A DNA stretch of 59,843 nucleotides from Levilactobacillus acidifarinae DSM 19394 = JCM 15949 (GTDB lineage: Bacteria > Bacillota > Bacilli > Lactobacillales > Lactobacillaceae), in assembly GCF_001434835.1 (NCBI RefSeq), contig NZ_AZDV01000002.1:1-59843 (forward strand), written 5' to 3'. A program made the position numbers and the translations under genes. Position 1 is the stretch's first letter; the number at the start of each line of letters is the position of its first letter. Under the pieces are notes generated by a model. It was given only the letters and a program-made list of their open reading frames with translations. It made no database searches and was not told the origin of the DNA. This document shows, in pieces, positions 35,068 through 43,259 of this stretch.

Positions 35068-36012
35068 TTGAAAACCATTGCGATTAACCAATACGGTCCA
35101 GCGACCGAATTTAACTTACTAGAATTACCTAAACCAACGCCCACGGCCGATGAGGTCTTGGTCGAGATCCACGCCTTTAGCATCAATCCCATGGACGTGG
35201 CCGGCCGGCAGGGTCAATTAGGTGCACCGTTTACCGATCAGTGGTCCTTCCCGTTGGTTCTCGGCTGGGACTTTGCCGGGGTGGTTGCCCAAGTTGGCGC
35301 CCACGTCACGAACTTTGCGTTGGGTGATCGGGTTTTCGGCGCGATTGCCAGCGCGCACGCGGCCACTAACGGGACGTACGGTGAATTTGTCGCGGCGGGT
35401 ACGGAAGAATTAGCAAAAATTCCAGCCGGCTTGTCGTTTGATCAGGCGGCGGCCTTGCCCATTGGAGGCATGACGGCTTACTACGGCATGACGCACAGTC
35501 TCGACCTCCAACCAGGCCAGAAGGTGCTGGTTCAAGGTGGCGCGGGCGGCGTTGGCCTCTTTGCCGTGCAAATCGCGAAGGCCTTAGGGGCTTACGTGGC
35601 GACGACGGCCAGTGCCAACCACCGGGAACTATTGATGCAGCTAGGGGTCGACCAGGTGATCGATTACCACGAGACCTCACCAGCGGCCGTCTTACACGAT
35701 TTCGACGCCGTCTTTGATACGGTCGGCGACATTGAAACCGGGTTAAAGGTCTTGAAGTCGGACGGTAAGCTCAGTACGATTGCGGGGCAACCAACTCCTG
35801 CACAACAACACGATCAAAATAAGCAGGTGGCCTTTCAATTTACGCAGGGGAGTGCTGCGGACTTGGCAGCGCTGGCTGACCTGGTGGTCACGGGACAGGT
35901 TCAGTTGACCCTGACTACGTTGCCGTTCAGTGCGGCCAGCGTTACTCAGGCTCACCAAACCATTGAAGGTCATCATACGACCGGTAAACAGGTCATTCAC
36001 GTTAAAGACTAA
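35068..36012 (+). CDS. NADP-dependent quinone/enone oxidoreductase (zinc-free MDR)
   Basis: The product is 314 residues of the medium-chain dehydrogenase/reductase superfamily, quinone oxidoreductase (QOR/zeta-crystallin) branch. It has the GroES-like N-terminal half (INPMDVAGRQG) and the nucleotide-binding motif GGAGGVGLFAVQIAKALGAYV. The zinc ligands of true alcohol dehydrogenases are absent. It probably reduces enones, quinones or aldehydes with NADPH. The start is TTG with AGAAGGT upstream. MerR-controlled, so likely an electrophile or aldehyde defence enzyme. Confidence 0.88.
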   Translation: MKTIAINQYGPATEFNLLELPKPTPTADEVLVEIHAFSINPMDVAGRQGQLGAPFTDQWSFPLVLGWDFAGVVAQVGAHVTNFALGDRVFGAIASAHAATNGTYGEFVAAGTEELAKIPAGLSFDQAAALPIGGMTAYYGMTHSLDLQPGQKVLVQGGAGGVGLFAVQIAKALGAYVATTASANHRELLMQLGVDQVIDYHETSPAAVLHDFDAVFDTVGDIETGLKVLKSDGKLSTIAGQPTPAQQHDQNKQVAFQFTQGSAADLAALADLVVTGQVQLTLTTLPFSAASVTQAHQTIEGHHTTGKQVIHVKD

Positions 36013-36026
36013 CCGCTAAAGGCAAC

Positions 36027-36065
36027 AAAAAGCCCCCAGACGCAAGCACACGTCTGAGGGCTTTT
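36027..36065. terminator. Bidirectional terminator, oxidoreductase and alcohol dehydrogenase
   Basis: AAAAGCCCCCAGACG / CGTCTGAGGGCTTTT with an 8-nt loop. Confidence 0.9.
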
Positions 36066-36114
36066 GTGGTTTTTGTTAATTATGATCTAGTTGACTAGTG
36101 GGAACCGGTCGCGG

Positions 36115-36873
36115 TTATTGGGCGGTGTAACCACCGTCGACCACGAATTCGGCACCGGTGGCAAACTTGGATTCGTTGGAAGCCAAGTAGACACAGATGT
36201 AGGCGATATCGTTGGGTTCACCGATGTGGCCCATTGGCGTCTTGGTCCGGGCAGACATCGCTGCTTCGGCGCCTGGTAAGTCATCCACTAACGGTGTCTT
36301 GATGTATCCGGGGTGCACGGTGTTGACCCGCACGTCGTAGTCCTTCAAGGCGCAGTCGAGCGCAGCGGACTTGGACATGATCCGAACGGCCCCCTTAGAG
36401 GCATTGTAGGCCCCTAAGTTCGGATCGCCGATGAAGCCTTCGATGGAGGACATGTTGATAATGGAAGCGCCCAGATGTTTGTTCTTCATCCGTTGAATCC
36501 CTAACCGGGTACCGAAGAAGACGGCGTCCAGGTTAACGGCAAGTTGTTTCTTCCATTCGTCCGTCGTTGTGTTTTCGATACTCTTGTTGACGGCCATCCC
36601 GGCGTTGTTGACCACCGTGGTAACGGGGCCAAAGGCCTTTTCCGTTGCGTCAAAGAGGTCGATCCAACCCTGTTCATCGGTCGCATCGTGGTGGAAGAAT
36701 TGAATGACATCTGGTCCGCCAATGCCCTTAGCGGCTTTTTCCCCAACGTCACTGTGCCGTCCGGTGATCATCACCTTGGCACCTTCTTCAACGAATTTAT
36801 CAGCAATCGCTAATCCAATGCCTAAAGTTCCGCCCGTAACAATGGCAACTTTTCCGTCTAATCGATGGCTCAT
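36115..36873 (-). CDS. R-specific alcohol dehydrogenase (short-chain dehydrogenase)
   Basis: The product is 252 residues, the same length as the L. brevis R-specific alcohol dehydrogenase, and as far as I can recall nearly identical along its length. The NADPH motif TGGTLGIG and the specificity segment ITGRHSDVGEK are present. The catalytic Asn is in NNAG/LAVNLD, Ser in NMSSIEG and Tyr/Lys in YNASKGA. The C-terminal Gln that coordinates the structural magnesium is also present (VDGGYTAQ). It reduces prochiral ketones such as acetophenone to R-alcohols. The start MSHRLDGK has GGAGG upstream; five extra in-frame residues upstream are not used. Confidence 0.95.
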   Translation of the reverse strand: MSHRLDGKVAIVTGGTLGIGLAIADKFVEEGAKVMITGRHSDVGEKAAKGIGGPDVIQFFHHDATDEQGWIDLFDATEKAFGPVTTVVNNAGMAVNKSIENTTTDEWKKQLAVNLDAVFFGTRLGIQRMKNKHLGASIINMSSIEGFIGDPNLGAYNASKGAVRIMSKSAALDCALKDYDVRVNTVHPGYIKTPLVDDLPGAEAAMSARTKTPMGHIGEPNDIAYICVYLASNESKFATGAEFVVDGGYTAQ

Positions 36874-36967
36874 ATCATCAACCTCCATAAATTCTCTGAT
36901 AGTTTGTTAGTAAGTTCACAAAAACATTGTAAACCACTTATCGGGGAAGTGCAACCCATTTAGCTTA

Positions 36968-36999
36968 TTTTTTCACAAGTCGAAATAGGGGCTTGTGAA
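36968..36999 (-). terminator. Terminator of the nucleoside hydrolase gene
   Basis: On the minus strand, TTCACAAG / CTTGTGAA is followed by a T-rich run, right after the stop codon. Confidence 0.75.
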
Positions 37000-37001
37000 G
37001 G

Positions 37002-37940
37002 TTAGTCAGCCAACTTGGCTAACGCATCGATGCGGGCAAAGAACCCATCGTGGTCCACCTGAGTCACCAGGGTGAGGGGCCGCCCGTCCGTCACTTTAAA
37101 CGTGCGCCCTTGGCCGGGACCCGTGGTTAAAACGTCACTGGTCACTTCTTTGGTGGTCACGATGGCTGGCGTGTCACTGGCTACCGTGGTCAAGACGTCC
37201 CACAAGAAGTAGGTTGAGTTAGTTTCAAAGTGTTCCAATGGTGGGACTAACGCGTAACCTTGACCGATGAAGTCGAGGGCCGGGTGTTGGCGTAACGTGG
37301 CCCAGTGTTGCCGAATGGCGGGCGTCAGTGGCACCTGACGGGTACTTTCGAGGCCGACCATTTGAATGGCGATATCGCTGTCCCAGACGGTTTTAACGGC
37401 CTGAGGATCCCAGTAGGCGTTCCATTCGACCGTGCCGTCTTGTTCGGGTTCGGCCACGTTCCCGCGGCCATCGAAGGTGCCGCCCATCCAGTAGAGCTTG
37501 TCGATCTTAGCGGTGATGGTGGGGTCCACTTCCAGTGCTCGGGCTAGGTCGGTCAAGGGGCCGGTCATCACTAGCGTAGTTTTACCGGGCGTGGCCTGGA
37601 CCTTATCGATCAAGTCGAGGTGCGCGGGTTTAGAAGCGACGGGGGTCTTGACGGTCCCACTTTCGTTTAAGATGGGGAACGCGTCGAGGCTAAAGGCGTC
37701 GAGACGCCATTCCTTAGGAAACGGGTGCACGCCCCGGGAATTGGAGGCCGCCACGTTGAGGATGGTGCCGTGGCCGAAGCGGTCGATAATTTTACGACTG
37801 GCGGAAACGGCTGGTTCCAGGTAGGAGTCCGCGCCCACCACGCCGACTCCGGTCAGGTGCACATCGGGCATTTGCAATAAAAGTAACAGTGAAACCAAAT
37901 CGTCGACGCTACCGTCATGGTTAAAATAGACATTCCGCAT
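37002..37940 (-). CDS. Inosine-uridine preferring nucleoside hydrolase
   Basis: The product is 312 residues. The calcium-binding N-terminal cluster reads NHDGSVDDLVSLLLL (canonical DTDPGxDDA). Other family segments are VMTGPLTDLARAL, YWMGGTF, EWNAYWDPQA and, near the C-terminus, the position usually held by a catalytic His (FLWDVLTTVA). It cleaves the N-glycosidic bond of purine or pyrimidine nucleosides. The start MRNVYFN has GGGAG upstream; an upstream extension is not supported. Monocistronic. Together with the deoxyribosyltransferase and NCS1 permease it gives nucleoside salvage capacity. Confidence 0.88.
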   Translation of the reverse strand: MRNVYFNHDGSVDDLVSLLLLLQMPDVHLTGVGVVGADSYLEPAVSASRKIIDRFGHGTILNVAASNSRGVHPFPKEWRLDAFSLDAFPILNESGTVKTPVASKPAHLDLIDKVQATPGKTTLVMTGPLTDLARALEVDPTITAKIDKLYWMGGTFDGRGNVAEPEQDGTVEWNAYWDPQAVKTVWDSDIAIQMVGLESTRQVPLTPAIRQHWATLRQHPALDFIGQGYALVPPLEHFETNSTYFLWDVLTTVASDTPAIVTTKEVTSDVLTTGPGQGRTFKVTDGRPLTLVTQVDHDGFFARIDALAKLAD

Positions 37941-38112
37941 AGTAAATTCTCTCCCTTTTATTACGAACATTATAATCAATTATGCCTTTGATAGTTCTTA
38001 TAATACGGGGAGAGCTGGTAAATTGCAAGTCCTGACGTTGGGACTTTAGGGCAACGTTAAGCCAGCTTTGTTAGACTGGTCATTAGTTTAGCGAATAGAA
38101 AGGCGGTTTACC

Positions 38113-38334
38113 ATGCAACCAATTCAAAATCAACGACCTAAAAAGTGGCTGGCCGTACTCGTAGCGGGGATCATCCTCTTCGTTGGCGGTGGCGGGACCG
38201 GTTATATGCTGGGGCAACAACAAGCCAAGGCCCAACAGACGCAACAGATGAAAAAGGCACCCAAGGGACTGGGCGGCAAGGGACCGAGTGGTCAACCTAG
38301 CGGCGCACCAAGTCAGAGCAGTAGCAGTAATTAA
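38113..38334 (+). CDS. Small single-pass membrane protein
   Basis: The product is 73 residues. A basic N-terminus (NQRPKKW) is followed by one transmembrane helix (LAVLVAGIILFVGGGGTGYM) and a Gln/Lys/Gly/Ser-rich, low-complexity extracellular tail. The AAAGGCGG ribosome site is well placed. No family recognised; such proteins are frequent in lactobacilli. Confidence 0.7.
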   Translation: MQPIQNQRPKKWLAVLVAGIILFVGGGGTGYMLGQQQAKAQQTQQMKKAPKGLGGKGPSGQPSGAPSQSSSSN

Positions 38335-38444
38335 CGAACATTCTTGATTTTTAAACGGCTTTGATCATCATTAAAATACTAATTAAGCAAGTTGAAGTTG
38401 GAATCGAAGACTATACTAAGGCTATAAATGATTAGGAAGGTCGC

Positions 38445-38891
38445 ATGGTTATGCCTCAACTTAAATTTTGATTAGTCACGTTGGCCGCGCTGAGTGTGGG
38501 CGGGGGATTTCCCCTGACGGCTCGGGCGGCTAATACCACGATTCCCAAAGTCTTACGGGGAACCTACTACAGTCACCATTATGTCAATCATCGCTGGACC
38601 GTGATGACGCTCACGGCTCACACGGCTAGGATTCGGCAACAGGGCAAAGCGGGCACGGCATTTACGGCCCATGCCAGATCAGTGACCAAGCGGCTGGTGT
38701 ACACGGGATCGCCCAAGCATTTTCAACTAGCGGCACCGACCCTGACCATGGCACAGAGTCCGTTTCCCGAGGGCGGGATGGCCTTAAAGACGCGGCGAAT
38801 CGGTGGGAAAACCTACCACGTGATTCGGGGATACGGTGCGAGTGGTGGTCACGCAGACTTTGTGCGCGGTCATAAATTAAATCGATTTTAA
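38445..38891 (+). pseudogene. Secreted protein gene broken by a stop codon in its signal peptide
   Basis: ATG at 38445 (GGAAGG upstream) begins MVMPQLKF, then TGA at 38469-38471. The same frame then continues LVTLAALSVGGGFPLTARAA, a signal-peptide core and cleavage site, and a mature part of about 117 residues (IPKVLRGTYYSHHYVNHRW...). The mature part matches the common lactobacillus secreted family that begins with IPKxLRGTxYS. One base change (for example TGG or CGA at this codon) would restore a normal signal. A TTG at 38481 could restart but would give a truncated signal without its basic end and lacks a ribosome site. Confidence 0.75.
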
Positions 38892-38894
38892 CCC

Positions 38895-38931
38895 AAAAGC
38901 CTAGAACGGCAAGCAACCGTTCTAGGCTTTT
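38895..38931. terminator. Bidirectional terminator
   Basis: AAAAGCCTAGAACGG / CCGTTCTAGGCTTTT, perfect 15-bp stem with a 7-nt loop, between two converging genes. Confidence 0.92.
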
Positions 38932-38938
38932 GGATTAA

Positions 38939-40657
38939 TTAAGGGTTGATACGGGTTAACTTTAGCGTTTGGTCGCTTGGATATAGCGAAAGTCGTTCGG
39001 CCCGGTAACTCCAATCGCCGTGCGCGAAGTGGGTGCGGTCGACGTCAAAGACCACCCGGTTAGTCTTCCGGTTGACCTCGACAAATTCGCTGCGCTTACC
39101 CGAGTCGGCGTACCCAAAGCCAATCAGGGTGTTGCCCCGACCGACGGCGTAGCTACTGCCGACGATGTTGGTGAAGTTCCGTTGACCTAAGGACTGCCCG
39201 AATTCCCAGGTCTTGGTGACGGTTCGTTTCAATTGGTTGATCGTCACAACTTCCCCGGCGGACCACTGCTTGGACTGCGCGGTCTTTCCTCGTGTCACCG
39301 GAACGTTGTTGTCGTAAAATTCCAGTTCGACCGAGTCTCCCTGATGTTGATCCTGGTGAATTAGCTGGACCGCGTGTTGGCCGCCGTTGTAGCGATAGTT
39401 CTTAGTCGTTGGTTTCAGCAGGTACTTCTGGTAGCTCTGAGGTAATTTTTCGGGCGCCGCTAAAATCCATTTAAGCTTGGTGGTCTTGTAATTAATGGCA
39501 AAAATCATATCCTGATTCCGACCGGAAACCACGAGCTCGTCTCTTTTCTTGTCGTAGGTCATCGAGTTTTGATGGAACCAATCGACCTTGCCATCCGGGC
39601 GGTGGGTCCCAGTGTACTGCTGGTAGGCCGAGGCGGGGAGGAGGCGTTTCAGGTCAATGACCTTCTGAATCTTACCGGTCTGCCGGTCAATCTCAATCAT
39701 GGTGTCCTCGACGAATTTTTTGCTCCCGTCGTCCACGGTGAGCAACAGATTGTGGTTGGGCAACTCGATGGCGTCGTGATGGATGACCGTGTTGGTGGCC
39801 AGTTTGCTAGTGTCTTGGCGTGTCGGGAAGAGACCGCTAAAGTTGTACTGACGGTAGACTCGGCCGTAGAAGTCGGTCTCCTGGAGGGCGTTATATTTAT
39901 GCTCGGTCGGGGCAATCTTGGTGAGAATCAAGAGGTGGTGGTTGCTGAGTTCCTTGAAGACGTGGGAAATCTTCAACGAGCTGTACCAGCGAATCTTTCC
40001 CCGCGCATCGAGGCCGTAGGTGTAGCCCTGACTACTGACGGCAAACGTCAACTTGGTGTGGCCCTGACCTAGGGCCATCTGCTGGGGGTGGCTGGTTTTC
40101 AGCGTATTACGACCGATTCCGTGCGGGACCTTAGTCGTTTTTAACTGGTAGGTGTGGTGGGTCACCGTGCCGCGTTTAGTGGTGAAGGTCAGTGTCACCC
40201 GGTTATTGCGGTTGGCGTACAGGCCCAACACGCCGATACTGTGAGCGGTGCGGTAGCCGCTGACGGTCTGGTGAATGGTGGTGGCCGGCGTCGTGCCGTG
40301 AACCGTCAGGCGGACCTTGGTCGCGTGGGGGGTCTTGACCAGAATTAATCCGGAAAGTGGCGACGTTTGGTAGGGATTGACAATGGTCTGAGCGTGCGTC
40401 GTCCCGGTTGGAAGGGCCTTTAGTTGTTTTTGGTACTTAGCCGTTAGGTGATTCGTCGCGGTGGTGTGCTTGGTCGACAACGCCGGTCGTAAGTTGAGCT
40501 TGATTTGACTAGTCGCGAGGACGTCTTTTTTCGTGTAATGTTGATGAACCAGTAGGTAACGGCGAATGTTGTGGCGTTCGTGGTACGCCGTGGCGCCGCC
40601 TAAGACCAGCAACGCTGCGAGGACGAGGCCGGTGAGACGCCAGAATTTTTTGGACAT
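38939..40657 (-). CDS. Aryl-sulfate sulfotransferase-like protein (ASST)
   Basis: The product is 572 residues. An N-terminal membrane anchor or signal (LTGLVLAALLVLGGATAY) is followed by an ASST N-terminal Ig-like domain (about residues 50-190) and a beta-propeller. Family landmarks with candidate catalytic residues are seen: TVIHHDAIELPNHNLLLTVDD, DWFHQNSMTYD followed by VVSGRNQD, and GGQHAVQLIHQD. ASSTs move sulfate between phenolic compounds without PAPS. In Gram-positive bacteria the substrate is unknown. The protein is rich in His, Lys and Thr. It would act outside the membrane. Monocistronic. Confidence 0.85.
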   Translation of the reverse strand: MSKKFWRLTGLVLAALLVLGGATAYHERHNIRRYLLVHQHYTKKDVLATSQIKLNLRPALSTKHTTATNHLTAKYQKQLKALPTGTTHAQTIVNPYQTSPLSGLILVKTPHATKVRLTVHGTTPATTIHQTVSGYRTAHSIGVLGLYANRNNRVTLTFTTKRGTVTHHTYQLKTTKVPHGIGRNTLKTSHPQQMALGQGHTKLTFAVSSQGYTYGLDARGKIRWYSSLKISHVFKELSNHHLLILTKIAPTEHKYNALQETDFYGRVYRQYNFSGLFPTRQDTSKLATNTVIHHDAIELPNHNLLLTVDDGSKKFVEDTMIEIDRQTGKIQKVIDLKRLLPASAYQQYTGTHRPDGKVDWFHQNSMTYDKKRDELVVSGRNQDMIFAINYKTTKLKWILAAPEKLPQSYQKYLLKPTTKNYRYNGGQHAVQLIHQDQHQGDSVELEFYDNNVPVTRGKTAQSKQWSAGEVVTINQLKRTVTKTWEFGQSLGQRNFTNIVGSSYAVGRGNTLIGFGYADSGKRSEFVEVNRKTNRVVFDVDRTHFAHGDWSYRAERLSLYPSDQTLKLTRINP

Positions 40658-40857
40658 GGTGACAACTCCCTAAGATAATTTGCAGTAGTATTATTTGATA
40701 CATTATTACTTATTCTAGCAATATTCATTTTCAACAACAACCGCTTTCATGAAATGACACCGCTTTTTCCGCCACTTCTAGGGAATTTGGGATGCCGAGC
40801 CGGACCGAAAAACGGTATACTAGGGGGCATGACGCAACAGTTGAAAGGGGAATAACC

Positions 40858-41562
40858 ATGACGTCACAAGATCGGAAAAATTTAAAACTCGGGGCTAAAC
40901 GCCAGGTCCTGGACCACTTTAAATTCTATCTATTATTATCTATTTTATGGCTGGCCCTGTACTGGGTGGGCGCAGAGATTAACGACCGGCACATTGGGTG
41001 GGTGACGGAGGCCATGACGGGAAACTTGCACTTGACTGAGTACGCTGGCCCCTTTTCGTTTGCCGGTCTGCTCATGTTAGTGGGGGCGGTACTGCACGCC
41101 GGCACCATGTTGACCATGATCGACGTGGATCGGGGAACGGTTCAGTTGGACCAACCCGTGCAACGCAGTTTACGGGTCTTTGAAAATGGGCGGTACTTCT
41201 TAGGCTGGTTGTTTATCGCCATCTGGTCGACCGTGTTTATCTTTTTGTGGACCTGCTTATTGGTGGTTCCGGGGATCATCAAGACGCTGTCGTACTCACA
41301 AGCCTTTTATCTGTACCGCGACGCCTACGACCAGGGGCATCCCATCACCGCGCTCGAGGCCATTACCCGGTCGCGGCAGGTCATGGACGGCAATAAAGCG
41401 TTCCTGTTCATCATGAATTTGTCGTTTATCCTCTGGTTCTTCCTGGGGGGCTTGTTCTGGGGACTCCCGAGTCTGTTTGTGATGCCGTACTACGACCTGA
41501 GCATGGCTAAGTTCTACAACCAGTTAGTGGGCGTGGCCCAACGGGAACCGGAAGCGGACTAA
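40858..41562 (+). CDS. DUF975-family membrane protein
   Basis: The product is 234 residues with about five or six transmembrane helices; the characteristic segment KTLSYSQAFYLYRD and AITRSRQVMDGNK place it in DUF975. The start MTSQDRK has GAAAGGGG upstream, with TATACT at 40815 as a possible -10. An earlier in-frame ATG at 40792 overlaps that promoter. Function is unknown; family members are common in lactic acid bacteria. Confidence 0.85.
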   Translation: MTSQDRKNLKLGAKRQVLDHFKFYLLLSILWLALYWVGAEINDRHIGWVTEAMTGNLHLTEYAGPFSFAGLLMLVGAVLHAGTMLTMIDVDRGTVQLDQPVQRSLRVFENGRYFLGWLFIAIWSTVFIFLWTCLLVVPGIIKTLSYSQAFYLYRDAYDQGHPITALEAITRSRQVMDGNKAFLFIMNLSFILWFFLGGLFWGLPSLFVMPYYDLSMAKFYNQLVGVAQREPEAD

Positions 41563-41587
41563 TCTAATTTGAGTGGATAAGCGCTTC

Positions 41588-41728
41588 CGGGTCAGTCAGC
41601 AACGGGCTGGAACGGGGGGCACGGCTTCAAGCCCTCAGAGCGGGTCTTGAAGACCGACCTTTGTCTAAGCTGGCAAAGAACACCAGCTTAGACAAACGCC
41701 CCCCCCTAAGCCCATTGCTGACTGGTCC
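41588..41728. repeat. Nested inverted repeat with several internal hairpins
   Basis: The outer arms, about 20 bp (41588-41608 and 41708-41728, GTCAGCAA core), pair with two G-T pairs and one mismatch. A second closing stem GGGGGGC / GCCCCCC lies inside. Within are a strong hairpin TTTGTCTAAGCTGG / CCAGCTTAGACAAA and two short dyads (GGCTTCAAGCC; GGTCTTGAAGACC). A further hairpin CCAGC/GCTGG follows at 41730-41743. This fills the 41563-41885 gap, with no gene seen. It looks like a dispersed intergenic element, but copies elsewhere cannot be checked here. Confidence 0.7.
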
Positions 41729-41885
41729 TCCAGCTCATGCTGGTTACGGTAACAGCTTAAAATGGTAAGTAGTTGGGCCCAATGATTCAAATAGGCGCCC
41801 CAAAGAAGAAAGATTTGGTTTAAGAACTAGCTTTAAACCGGATTTAGGTTAAAGAGAAATTGATGGAGAAGGGATTGTTTTTGTC

Positions 41886-42761
41886 GTGCAACAAAGGAAT
41901 TTATTGAGCGGGCACTTGGTGGCTCTGCTGACCGTCTTGCTGTGGGGGACCACGTTTATTTCCACCAAGATCTTATTGGTGGATTTTGCCCCCATCGAGA
42001 TTTTGCTGACCCGCTTCGTGATTGGGTTAATCGCCTTATTTGTGGCCTACCCGAAGGTGTTTAAATTCACCAGTTGGCACGAAGAGGGCGCCTTTGCCTT
42101 GGCCGGACTGCTGGGTATTTGCCTGTATTACCTGCTGGAAAACTTTGCGTTGACCCTAACGCTGGCGTCCAACATCGGGGTGATCGTGTCGATTTCGCCG
42201 TTCTTCATTGCCATGATCGGAGCCCTCACGCACCGTAACACGTTAAGTCGCCAGTTCCTGTTGGGATTCGTGGCCGCGATGGCCGGGATCGTGCTGATTT
42301 CGTTTAACGGGACCAGCGGCGTTCAGTTTAACTTCTGGGGCGACCTGATGGCGATTCTAGCGGCGCTGGTCTGGGCGCTGTATTCCTACGTGGTGATTTA
42401 TCTTAACCACTTGCACTACAACCCCATCCAGGTGACCCGGCGGACCTTTACTTACGGGATTCTGTTCATCCTACCGATTTTCGGGTTGACTCACGGGACA
42501 CTGAAGTTGGGGACCATTCTCCAGCTGACCAACCTGGGGAACTTCCTGTTTTTGGGGTTGGGGGCCTCGGCCGTGTGTTTCCTAAGTTGGGCCTACGCGG
42601 TCAAGACCTTAGGGGCGGTTAAAACCAGTGTCTACATCTACCTGACACCGGTCATCACCGTGATCTTTGCCGCACTGATTTTACACGAGCCAATTACGCC
42701 GTGGATCATCGTGGGCATCTGCCTGACCATCAGTGGGTTGGTCCTGTCGCAGCGCAGCTAA
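41886..42761 (+). CDS. EamA/DMT-family transporter
   Basis: The product is 291 residues with ten helices in two EamA repeats (LLTVLLWGTTFISTKILLVD; LAALVWALYSYVVIYL), the standard RhaT/YdcZ-like layout with a WGTTF motif in helix 1. The start is GTG; GGAGAAGGG is about 12 bp upstream, slightly far. Substrate unknown. Distinct in sequence from the other EamA protein at 23788. Confidence 0.87.
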   Translation: MQQRNLLSGHLVALLTVLLWGTTFISTKILLVDFAPIEILLTRFVIGLIALFVAYPKVFKFTSWHEEGAFALAGLLGICLYYLLENFALTLTLASNIGVIVSISPFFIAMIGALTHRNTLSRQFLLGFVAAMAGIVLISFNGTSGVQFNFWGDLMAILAALVWALYSYVVIYLNHLHYNPIQVTRRTFTYGILFILPIFGLTHGTLKLGTILQLTNLGNFLFLGLGASAVCFLSWAYAVKTLGAVKTSVYIYLTPVITVIFAALILHEPITPWIIVGICLTISGLVLSQRS

Positions 42762-42773
42762 CTCAGACTCTCG

Positions 42774-42801
42774 GGAACGTCCCTACAGTGACGTTCCTTT
42801 T
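42774..42801 (+). terminator. Terminator of the EamA gene
   Basis: GGAACGTC / GACGTTCC with an 8-nt loop, then TTTTCTTTT. Confidence 0.8.
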
Positions 42802-42818
42802 CTTTTGGTTAAGGGGGC

Positions 42819-42853
42819 TTGTTTTTACGAGTGTACTATGTATAATAGTACAC
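42819..42853 (+). promoter_or_regulatory. Promoter and YtrA-type operator of the second GntR/ABC operon
   Basis: A perfect dyad GTGTACTAT-GTATA-ATAGTACAC (42831-42853) covers the -10 TATAAT (42841-42846); -35 TTGTTT is 16 bp upstream. The placement means a bound GntR protein would block RNA polymerase, and it matches the GTGTA/TACAC type of YtrA sites. Confidence 0.8.
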
Positions 42854-42887
42854 GCAGGACACATACGACACACGAAGGGGTGAGGGG

Positions 42888-43259
42888 ATGCAAGTCAGTG
42901 ATGGCTCAAGCCTACCGTACTACGAACAACTGGTATTGCGCGTCAAGCAGCAGATTGTTCGCGGCATTTTGCAGCCGGGTGACCGGTTGCCGTCCGTGCG
43001 AGAGATGGCGCGTCAAGAGCAACTCAATCCCAACACGGTGAGCAAGGCGTACAAGCAACTAGAAGCGCAGCAGGTGATTACCACGGTTCACGGGAAGGGC
43101 ACCTACGTGAAGGAATCGGCGACGGCGCCCGATAACGCCCGCCAAATCATTGAAACCAAACAACGGCTGATGCCTCTGTTGACCGAGATTCGCTATTTAG
43201 GCGTTCCGGCCGATGAGGTGATCGGGTGGATTAAAACGGCATATCAGGAGGCAGATTAG
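42888..43259 (+). CDS. GntR-family regulator, YtrA type
   Basis: The product is 123 residues: winged helix (YYEQLVLRVKQQIVRG; RLPSVREMARQEQLNPNTVS; VITTVHGKGTYV) and the short YtrA-type tail. First gene of a three-gene operon; its TAG stop directly abuts the ATG of the ATPase gene. Expected to repress its own operon through the dyad at 42831-42853. Confidence 0.93.
   Translation: MQVSDGSSLPYYEQLVLRVKQQIVRGILQPGDRLPSVREMARQEQLNPNTVSKAYKQLEAQQVITTVHGKGTYVKESATAPDNARQIIETKQRLMPLLTEIRYLGVPADEVIGWIKTAYQEAD

Noticed and set aside
38481..38891. TTG at 38481 as the true start of the secreted protein
   Set aside because: It would remove the basic part of the signal peptide and has no ribosome site, while ATG 38445 has both in the same frame apart from one TGA.
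41588..41728. tRNA-like fold
   Set aside because: No TpsiC or D-loop consensus; arms are much longer than in tRNA.
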